Below, piece after piece: positions 1-5,267 of a stretch of DNA of 9,904 nucleotides. Source of the stretch: an uncultured Acidimicrobium sp. (GTDB lineage Bacteria > Actinomycetota > Acidimicrobiia > Acidimicrobiales > Ilumatobacteraceae); contig CAINLH010000172.1 in assembly GCA_903850275.1 (NCBI GenBank), positions 1-9,904 on the forward strand. Direction: 5' to 3'. The translations under genes and the position numbers were made by a program. Below the pieces are notes generated by a model that saw only the letters and a list, made by a program, of their open reading frames with translations, ran no database searches and was not told the origin of the DNA. Each line of letters opens with the position of its first letter. Positions within the stretch are counted from its first letter, which is position 1.

Positions 1-39
1 CACTCGTATTCCACACGCTGGGCAACTAGGTTCGCCCCC

Positions 40-561
40 GTGAGTTCTGCACATTCGCCCATCCGCATCCGCCGCGCCACGGTTGCCGACGCCGACGCAA
101 TTGCCGAGATTTACAACCACGAAGTGGAATTTGAAACGTCTACTTTTGATCTGGTTCCGCGAACCATTGCCGCGCAAAAAGAATGGATCGAGGCTCGCAG
201 CGGAGCATTTTCCGCCATCGTTGCAGTCGACGAAAACGACGCCGTCGTCGGCTTTGGCGCATTAAGCGAATACCGCGACCGCGCCGCGTACAAGACATCC
301 GTCGAAAACTCTGTTTATGTTCGACGCAATCTCTCACGCTCGGGAATTGGCAAACTGATTCTCACCAACTTGCTCGAGCAAGCAGCCGACTCGGGTTTTC
401 ATGTGGTGATGGCACGAATCGAGGCATCCAGCGATGCATCGCGCGGGCTACACGCCGCGTGCGGATTTCAGCTTGTAGGAATCGAGCGCGAGATCGGTCG
501 TAAGTTTGGCAAGTGGCGCGACGTAGCGATCATGCAAATTGTGTTGCACGAGCGCCAGTAG
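40..561 (+). CDS. GNAT N-acetyltransferase, phosphinothricin/methionine sulfoximine acetyltransferase-like
   Basis: A 173-residue single-domain GNAT protein predicted to transfer acetyl from acetyl-CoA to a small amine substrate in the cytoplasm. The N-terminus (IRIRRATVADADAIAEIYN, about residues 8-26), the segment VENSVYV (88-94, with Glu89 where this family places an acidic residue near the substrate), the acetyl-CoA loop RSGIGK (100-105) and the end GRKFGKWRDVAIMQIVL (153-169) together match the PAT/bar/MnaT subfamily, which acetylates phosphinothricin, methionine sulfoximine or related amino acids. The actual substrate cannot be read from sequence. The chosen start is GTG at 40, with only a weak AGG at 28-30 upstream. 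The frame stays open to the window edge, so a start further left is possible. The gene is convergent with rpsJ, with 13 bp between the stop codons, and is not part of the ribosomal operon. Confidence 0.85.
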   Translation: MSSAHSPIRIRRATVADADAIAEIYNHEVEFETSTFDLVPRTIAAQKEWIEARSGAFSAIVAVDENDAVVGFGALSEYRDRAAYKTSVENSVYVRRNLSRSGIGKLILTNLLEQAADSGFHVVMARIEASSDASRGLHAACGFQLVGIEREIGRKFGKWRDVAIMQIVLHERQ

Positions 562-567
562 CGCGCT
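551..567. terminator. Weak inverted repeat between convergent genes, possible shared terminator
   Basis: AGCGC at 551-555 is repeated in reverse complement at 563-567 around a 7-nt loop, spanning the stop codon of the acetyltransferase gene and lying just past the end of rpsJ. A 5-bp GC-rich stem could form in transcripts from either side. Neither side has a T-tract, so it is not a canonical Rho-independent terminator. It is listed because it is the only candidate where two transcripts must end. Confidence 0.22.
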
Positions 568-574
568 TGCGAAC

Positions 575-889
575 TTAACTGTTCTGGATCTTGATTTCGA
601 TGTCGACACCGGCAGGCAACTCGATGCGCTGCAGGCTGTCGATGGTCTTAGCATTTGGCTCGACGATGTCGATGACGCGCTTATGAATGCGCATCTCAAA
701 GTGCTCTCGCGAGTCTTTGTCGACGTGTGGCCCACGGATCACCGTGTAACGGTGTTTGTCCGTAGGCAACGGGATCGGGCCGCGAACCGTCGCGTTGGTG
801 CGAGCAACAGTCTCGACGATCTTTTTTGAAGACTCGTCGATGATCTGGTGATCGAACGCCTTGAGACGGATGCGAATGCTAGATGCCAT
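575..889 (-). CDS. rpsJ: 30S ribosomal protein S10 (NusE)
   Basis: This 104-residue protein has the usual S10 length. The start IRIRLKAFDHQIIDESSKKI (5-24), the loop segment RYTVIRGPHVDKDSREHFEMR (47-67) and the tail AGVDIEIKI (93-101) are characteristic. S10 sits in the head of the 30S subunit and, as NusE, pairs with NusB in transcription antitermination. The ATG at 889 is the only sensible start. It follows the tuf stop by 10 bp and has no recognisable Shine-Dalgarno sequence, so translation probably depends on ribosomes finishing tuf (inference). In most Actinomycetota rpsJ opens the S10 operon and is followed by rplC. Here it is the last gene of the block and meets a convergent acetyltransferase gene. 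Confidence 0.97.
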   Translation of the reverse strand: MASSIRIRLKAFDHQIIDESSKKIVETVARTNATVRGPIPLPTDKHRYTVIRGPHVDKDSREHFEMRIHKRVIDIVEPNAKTIDSLQRIELPAGVDIEIKIQNS

Positions 890-890
890 G

Positions 891-904
891 AGTAACGAGT
901 TACT
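891..904 (-). repeat. Short inverted repeat over the tuf stop / rpsJ start junction
   Basis: AGTAAC and GTTACT form a perfect 6-bp inverted repeat separated by 2 nt. In RNA this would be a 5-bp stem with a 4-nt loop. It contains the tuf stop codon (900-902) and ends just before the rpsJ ATG, occupying the place where a ribosome binding site would be expected. It may be chance, but it could affect coupling between tuf and rpsJ. Confidence 0.3.
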
Positions 905-2084
905 TCAGGATCTTGACGACGCGACCAGCACCTACGGTGCGGCCACCTTCGCGGATTGCGAAACGAAGACCTTCGTCCATGGCGATTGGCTTGCCCAATT
1001 CCACGGTCATCATCACGTTGTCACCAGGCATCACCATTTCGGTGCCCTTTGGCAACTCGACGGTTCCGGTTACGTCTGTGGTGCGGAAGAAGAACTGTGG
1101 ACGGTAGTTGTTGAAGAATGGCTTGTGACGGCCGCCTTCTTCCTTCGTCAACACGTACACCTGACCTTCGAAGTTGGTGTGTGGAGTGATTGAACCTGGA
1201 GCACAAAGCACCTGGCCACGCTCGACATCTTCCTTCTTGGTACCACGGAGCAATGCGCCGATGTTGTCGCCTGCTTGACCTTCGTCGAGCAACTTGCGGA
1301 ACATTTCAACACCTGTGCAAGTGGTTTTCTGTGTGTCACGAAGACCAACGATTTCGATGTCGTCGCCAGTGTGAACCTTGCCCTGCTCTACCTTGCCGGT
1401 GACGACGGTGCCGCGACCAGTGATGGTGAACACGTCTTCGATTGGCATGAGGAATGGCTTGTCAAGTTCACGCTTTGGCTCTGGGATTGCATCGTCGCAT
1501 GCGCGGATCAAGTTCATGACCTGCTCTTGTGCATCGGCGTCGCCCTGCAGTGCCTTCAAAGCGGAAACGCGCACAACTGGTGCGGTGTCGCCTGGGAACT
1601 CGTACGAGTTGAGCAAGTCGCGAACTTCGATTTCGACGAGTTCGAGGAGCTCTTCGTCTTCCACCATGTCGGCCTTGTTCAAAGCAACAACGATGTACGG
1701 AACGCCTACTTGGCGAGCGAGCAACACGTGCTCACGCGTCTGTGGCATTGGGCCGTCGGTTGCAGCAACCACGAGGATTGCGCCGTCGACCTGTGCAGCA
1801 CCGGTGATCATGTTCTTGATGTAGTCGGCGTGACCTGGCATGTCGACGTGTGCGTAGTGGCGCTTCTCTGACTCGTATTCGATGTGCGCGATGGAGATCG
1901 TGATACCACGAGCCTTCTCTTCTGGCGCTTTGTCGATCTGGTCGAAAGCGGTGACCTCAGCCAGACCCTTGGTTGCCAAGGTGGCGGAGATTGCAGCGGT
2001 CAACGTGGTTTTGCCGTGGTCGATGTGACCCATGGTGCCGATGTTGACGTGTGGCTTATTGCGCTCGAACTTTGCCTTAGACAT
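900..2084 (-). CDS. tuf: Translation elongation factor Tu
   Basis: EF-Tu, 394 residues, the same length as the E. coli protein. It is the GTPase that carries aminoacyl-tRNA to the ribosomal A site. GTP-binding motifs are G1 GHIDHGKTT (19-27), G2 RGIT (59-62), G3 DMPGH (81-85, with catalytic His85), G4 NKAD (136-139) and G5 SAL (174-176). Domains II and III follow, with TGRGTVVTG (222-230) and GGRHKPFFNNYRPQF (317-331). The G3 motif is unusual in having Met82 where most EF-Tus have Cys. Positions where elfamycin-resistance changes occur (Gln125, Gln330, Ala376, counting Met) carry the wild-type residues. The ATG at 2084 is preceded by a strong AAGGAG at 2090-2095 with 5-nt spacing. The gene lies 63 bp after fusA and 10 bp before rpsJ. 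The 63-bp gap is AT-rich (2101-2126), but no clear promoter was found in it. Confidence 0.99.
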   Translation of the reverse strand: MSKAKFERNKPHVNIGTMGHIDHGKTTLTAAISATLATKGLAEVTAFDQIDKAPEEKARGITISIAHIEYESEKRHYAHVDMPGHADYIKNMITGAAQVDGAILVVAATDGPMPQTREHVLLARQVGVPYIVVALNKADMVEDEELLELVEIEVRDLLNSYEFPGDTAPVVRVSALKALQGDADAQEQVMNLIRACDDAIPEPKRELDKPFLMPIEDVFTITGRGTVVTGKVEQGKVHTGDDIEIVGLRDTQKTTCTGVEMFRKLLDEGQAGDNIGALLRGTKKEDVERGQVLCAPGSITPHTNFEGQVYVLTKEEGGRHKPFFNNYRPQFFFRTTDVTGTVELPKGTEMVMPGDNVMMTVELGKPIAMDEGLRFAIREGGRTVGAGRVVKILK

Positions 2085-2147
2085 TGCTACTCCTTGTTGC
2101 TTTTCTCTTTGTTTTTAAAATGAATAGATCTTGGAAGTGAGTGCGGG

Positions 2148-4232
2148 CTATTCGCCACGTACTCGCTTGATGATTTCCTGTGCAATTACTTCAGGGACCT
2201 GCTGGTAACTATGGAACTGCATCGTGTAGGTAGCACGACCCTGAGTGCGCGAACGCAGGTCTGTACTGTATCCGAACATTTCGGAAAGCGGCACTTGCGC
2301 CTTGATGTTCTGGGCGTTGCCGTTAGCTTCCATGCCCTCGATACGGCCACGGCGGCTGGACAAGTCGCCCATTACGTCGCCCATGTAGTCGTCTGGGGTC
2401 ACTACTTCCACGCCCATGATTGGCTCCAAAATGATGGGGCCGGCCATTTGCGCGGCCTTACGGAAAGCCATCTGGCCCGCAATTTTGAACGCCATTTCGC
2501 TGGAGTCAACGTCGTGGTACTGACCGTCGACGAGCGACACCTTGACGTCCACCGTTGGGTAACCAGCAAGCACGCCGTTGTCGAGAGCCGACTGGATGCC
2601 TTGGTTGGTTGGCTGAATGTATTCGCGAGGAATGCGACCACCGGTGATGTCGTCTTCGAAGACATAACCGCCGCCGACGCCACTTGGCTCGACAGTGATC
2701 TTGACAACTGCGAACTGACCGGAACCACCCGACTGCTTGATGTGGCGGTATTCGACCGACTCGACTTTTTTGGTGATGGTCTCGCGGTACGCCACTTGTG
2801 GCTTACCGACGGTTGCATCGACACCGAATTCGCGCTGCATACGGTCGACAAGAATTTCGAGGTGCAACTCGCCCATTCCTGAAATAACTGTTTGTGCGGT
2901 TTCTTCGTCGGTGCGTACGCGGAAGGTTGGGTCTTCATCGGACAACGACTTCAGTGCCTTACCAAGCTTGTCTTGGTCGACCTTTGTCTTTGGCTCGATG
3001 GCCACGTGAATAACCGGTTCTGGAAATTCCATGCGCTCGAGAATGATTGGGTTGCCACGGTCGCACAGGGTGTCACCAGTGGTGACTTCCTTGAAGCCGA
3101 GGCCGGCAACGATGTCGCCAGTCATTGCGGCATCGATGTCTTCGCGCTGGTTTGCGTGCATCAACAACAAGCGACCAATGCGCTCGCGCTTTTCTTTGGT
3201 GGAGTTGTAGACCTCGTCGCCCTTATTGATGACGCCGGAGTACACGCGGAAGTAGGTGAGACGACCGAATGGGTCGGCAACGATTTTGAAAGCCAAAGCC
3301 GAGAACGGTGCATCGTCGGATGCTTTGCGTGTGAGTGCTTCGTCGCTGTCTGGCTTCAAGCCTGGGGTGTCTGGAATGTCGAGCGGGCTTGGCATGTAGT
3401 CGACAATGGCGTCGAGCATTTGCTGTACGCCCTTGTTCTTAAATGCAGAACCACACAAGATTGGCACGAAAGAAAACGACAGCGTTCCCTTGCGGATACC
3501 CATGCGCAGATCGGCATCGGAGAGATCGCCGTTCTCGAGGTACTTCTCCATCAACTCTTCGTCTTCGCTGGCAACAATGTCGAGCAACTCGGCGCGGTAT
3601 TGCTTGGCCTTATCGACATACTCTGCAGGAATTTCGACGTCGGAATACTTGGAGTCTTTTTCGTCGCCGTCCCACACGATGGCCTTCATCTTGACGATGT
3701 CGATGATGCCCTGGTAGTTGGCTTCGCCGCCGTAAGGCAATTGCAGAACTGCCGGAACAGCTTGCAGGCGATCTTTGATCATGTCGAGGGTGCGATAGAA
3801 GTTGGCACCGGTGCGGTCCATCTTGTTGATGAAGCACATACGAGGAACTTTGTACTTGTTGGCCTGGCGCCACACAGTTTCGGTTTGTGGCTCAACACCA
3901 GCAACCGAGTCGAATACGGCAACTGCACCGTCGAGTACGCGCAACGAGCGCTCTACTTCAATGGTGAAGTCCACGTGGCCCGGGGTGTCGATGATATTGA
4001 TGCGATGATCGCGCCAGAACGCTGTAGTTGCAGCCGAAGTAATGGTGATGCCGCGCTCTTGTTCCTGCACCATGTGGTCCATCACGGCGCCACCTTCGTG
4101 CACTTCACCGATCTTGTATGTCTTACCCGTGTAATACAACACGCGCTCGGTGGTGGTCGTTTTGCCCGCATCGATGTGGGCCATAATGCCAATGTTGCGG
4201 TAACGCTCTAACGGAAGATCACGCTTTGCCAT
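2148..4232 (-). CDS. fusA: Translation elongation factor G
   Basis: EF-G, 694 residues, full length. It is the GTPase that drives translocation of tRNAs and mRNA and, with ribosome recycling factor, splits ribosomes after termination. G-domain motifs are AHIDAGKTT (18-26), RGITI (60-64), DTPGH (82-86), NKMD (136-139) and GSAF (261-264). Domain II follows (about 305-400); domain III includes the segment from FPEPVI to SGMGELHLEI (403-460). Domain IV is about 480-600, with the tip loop near HDVDSSEMAF (573-582), and domain V runs to the C-terminus (EPIMGVEVVTPDDYMGDVMG, 603-622). The ATG at 4232 follows GAGGAA (4241-4246) with 8-nt spacing. It starts 29 bp after rpsG. No truncation or frameshift is seen. 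Confidence 0.99.
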   Translation of the reverse strand: MAKRDLPLERYRNIGIMAHIDAGKTTTTERVLYYTGKTYKIGEVHEGGAVMDHMVQEQERGITITSAATTAFWRDHRINIIDTPGHVDFTIEVERSLRVLDGAVAVFDSVAGVEPQTETVWRQANKYKVPRMCFINKMDRTGANFYRTLDMIKDRLQAVPAVLQLPYGGEANYQGIIDIVKMKAIVWDGDEKDSKYSDVEIPAEYVDKAKQYRAELLDIVASEDEELMEKYLENGDLSDADLRMGIRKGTLSFSFVPILCGSAFKNKGVQQMLDAIVDYMPSPLDIPDTPGLKPDSDEALTRKASDDAPFSALAFKIVADPFGRLTYFRVYSGVINKGDEVYNSTKEKRERIGRLLLMHANQREDIDAAMTGDIVAGLGFKEVTTGDTLCDRGNPIILERMEFPEPVIHVAIEPKTKVDQDKLGKALKSLSDEDPTFRVRTDEETAQTVISGMGELHLEILVDRMQREFGVDATVGKPQVAYRETITKKVESVEYRHIKQSGGSGQFAVVKITVEPSGVGGGYVFEDDITGGRIPREYIQPTNQGIQSALDNGVLAGYPTVDVKVSLVDGQYHDVDSSEMAFKIAGQMAFRKAAQMAGPIILEPIMGVEVVTPDDYMGDVMGDLSSRRGRIEGMEANGNAQNIKAQVPLSEMFGYSTDLRSRTQGRATYTMQFHSYQQVPEVIAQEIIKRVRGE

Positions 4233-4261
4233 GGGGGTTGTTCCTCAAACTTCGTTGCCGA

Positions 4262-4732
4262 CTACCAGCGGTAGTGAGCAAAGGCCTTGTTCGACTCGGC
4301 CATCTTTTGCATATCGTCACGCTTCTTCATCGATGCACCCAAGCCATTGGATGCGTCCATGAGTTCGGCGGACAGACACTCGGCCATGGTCTTTTCACGA
4401 CGTGAGCGAGCATTTTCTACGATCCAACGAATTGCCAATGTTGTGGCGCGACGTGGGCGTACTTCTACTGGCACCTGATAGGTGGCGCCACCAACACGGC
4501 GGCTGCGCACTTCAAGTGGTGGCTTGACGTTGTCGATGGCGCGCTTTACTGCTGCCAATGACTCGCCACCTGTTTTCACTTCGATTGCTTTCATCGCGTC
4601 GTAAACGATGGACTGTGCGGTGCTCTTCTTGCCGTGCAACATCACTTTGTTGACGAGCTGTGTAATGAGCAGTGAGCGATACACCGGATCTGGTGTCATC
4701 TCGCGACGAATTGCTGGACCTTTACGTGACAT
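4262..4732 (-). CDS. rpsG: 30S ribosomal protein S7
   Basis: S7, 156 residues, the usual bacterial length. It nucleates assembly of the 30S head by binding the 3' domain of 16S rRNA and lines the E site. The start MSRKGPAIRREMTPDPVY (1-18), the beta-hairpin region RSRRVGGATYQVPVEV (76-91) and the end SNKAFAHYRW (147-156) are diagnostic. The ATG at 4732 has GGAAG (4737-4741) 4 nt upstream. Only 11 bp separate it from the rpsL stop, so the long rpsL-rpsG spacer that S7 binds to autoregulate the E. coli str operon is absent here. Confidence 0.98.
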   Translation of the reverse strand: MSRKGPAIRREMTPDPVYRSLLITQLVNKVMLHGKKSTAQSIVYDAMKAIEVKTGGESLAAVKRAIDNVKPPLEVRSRRVGGATYQVPVEVRPRRATTLAIRWIVENARSRREKTMAECLSAELMDASNGLGASMKKRDDMQKMAESNKAFAHYRW

Positions 4733-4743
4733 AGTTCTTCCGC

Positions 4744-5112
4744 CTACTTCTTCTTCGCGCCGTAACGACTACGTGCTTGCTTGCGATCTTTTACGCCGGC
4801 AGCATCGAGTGCGCCGCGAATAACTTTGTAACGAACACCTGGCAAGTCGCGAACACGACCACCGCGAACCAACACAATGGAGTGCTCTTGCAAGTTGTGG
4901 CCTTCACCCGGAATGTATGCAGTGATTTCGACACCGCTGGTGAGACGCACACGCGCAACCTTGCGCAATGCCGAGTTTGGCTTCTTTGGTGTGGTGGTAA
5001 ATACGCGCGTGCAAACACCACGGCGCTGCGGTGAACCCTTGAGCGCGGGTGTCTTGGTCTTTGTCGACTTGGTGCTTCGACCTTGCCGAATCAACTGTTG
5101 AATAGTGGGCAC
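4744..5112 (-). CDS. rpsL: 30S ribosomal protein S12, with Arg at position 88
   Basis: S12, 122 residues, sits at the decoding centre and helps check codon-anticodon pairing. Conserved blocks are RRGVCTRVFTTTPKKPNSALRK (30-51) and GEGHNLQEHS (69-78). The loop GGRVRDLPGVRY (84-95) is followed by GVKDRKQARSRYGAKKK. Numbering aligns without gaps to E. coli S12 across both functional loops. Lys43 and Lys44, Asp89 (the residue RimO methylthiolates in E. coli) and Pro91 are present, but position 88, normally Lys, is Arg (codon CGC, 4849-4851). K88R confers streptomycin resistance in Mycobacterium tuberculosis and E. coli. The start is GTG at 5112, chosen because it gives the family-typical N-terminus MPTIQQLIRQGR. 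It begins after a 153-bp structured spacer downstream of rpoC. Confidence 0.98.
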   Translation of the reverse strand: MPTIQQLIRQGRSTKSTKTKTPALKGSPQRRGVCTRVFTTTPKKPNSALRKVARVRLTSGVEITAYIPGEGHNLQEHSIVLVRGGRVRDLPGVRYKVIRGALDAAGVKDRKQARSRYGAKKK

Positions 5113-5119
5113 GCGTTTA

Positions 5120-5124
5120 CCTTT
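5120..5124 (-). promoter_or_regulatory. Ribosome binding site of rpsL
   Basis: AAAGG on the minus strand lies 7 nt upstream of the GTG at 5112 and supports that start codon. It is followed by an A-rich leader and lies outside the three upstream inverted repeats, so it would be free for ribosomes even if those fold. Confidence 0.55.
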
Positions 5125-5149
5125 GCTGTTGCTGAAGTACTGATGGAAT

Positions 5150-5178
5150 CTGGCGCTTCGGACAAGCCGAGGCGCTAG
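5150..5178 (-). repeat. Imperfect inverted repeat, hairpin 3 of the rpoC-rpsL spacer
   Basis: In the minus-strand transcript GCGC (5172-5175) pairs with GCGC (5153-5156). The inner arms TCGG and CCGA pair across the loop CTTGT (5162-5166), with one C/A mismatch between the two helices. CT at 5177-5178 pairs with AG at 5150-5151 after another mismatch. About ten pairs form in total. No T-tract follows. Confidence 0.5.
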
Positions 5179-5192
5179 ACAACGGACTGGAA

Positions 5193-5222
5193 ATCCTACG
5201 GCTGCAGGCCGCCATACGGCAA
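5193..5222 (-). promoter_or_regulatory. Possible weak promoter for the str operon
   Basis: On the minus strand TTGCCG (5217-5222) and TAGGAT (5193-5198) are separated by 18 nt. Each matches the housekeeping -35 and -10 consensus at four of six positions. The placement, about 80 nt before rpsL, is plausible, but the same bases form the central hairpin of the spacer. The match could well be accidental. Confidence 0.2.
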
Positions 5223-5237
5223 CCTGCCAGCCATTGG
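5195..5237 (-). repeat. Strong hairpin in the rpoC-rpsL spacer (hairpin 2)
   Basis: In the minus-strand RNA, GGCT (5229-5232), GCAGG (5223-5227) and TTGCC (5218-5222) pair with GGCGG (5209-5213), CCTGC (5204-5208) and AGCC (5200-5203) around a GTAT loop. One G (5228) is bulged and the two innermost T positions use G-T wobble pairs. The stem has 14 pairs and can extend outward to 5195-5237 with one more mismatch. The wobble pairs exist only in the minus-strand transcript; on the plus strand they would be C/A mismatches, so the structure favours the rpoC-to-rpsL direction. No T-tract follows it. Confidence 0.65.
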
Positions 5238-5240
5238 GTA

Positions 5241-5267
5241 AGCGGTCTCCCTTGCGGGAGGGCCGCT
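5241..5267 (-). repeat. Hairpin with GCAA loop overlapping the rpoC stop codon (hairpin 1)
   Basis: In the minus-strand transcript AGCGG (5263-5267) pairs with CCGCT (5241-5245) and CTCCC (5256-5260) pairs with GGGAG (5247-5251). The loop GCAA (5252-5255) is of the stable GNRA type, and a small CC/A internal loop joins the two helices. The rpoC stop codon TAG (5266-5268) lies at the foot of the stem. There is no T-tract, so if it ends transcription it does so without the usual signal. Protection of the rpoBC 3' end is another possibility. Confidence 0.6.

Noticed and set aside
2085..2147. Possible tuf promoter in the AT-rich fusA-tuf gap
   Set aside because: The stretch near 2101-2126 is AT-rich, but no pair of -35 and -10 hexamers with proper spacing could be found. 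The gap may only hold the ribosome binding site.
2892..4211. A 439-codon open frame on the plus strand opposite fusA
   Set aside because: It lies wholly inside intact fusA on the opposite strand, and its translation shows no recognisable domain. The composition looks like a by-product of fusA codon bias.
5241..5267. Canonical Rho-independent terminator for rpoBC
   Set aside because: The stem is good, but the following bases are TACCCAATGG with no T-run. It is kept only as a hairpin of unknown role.
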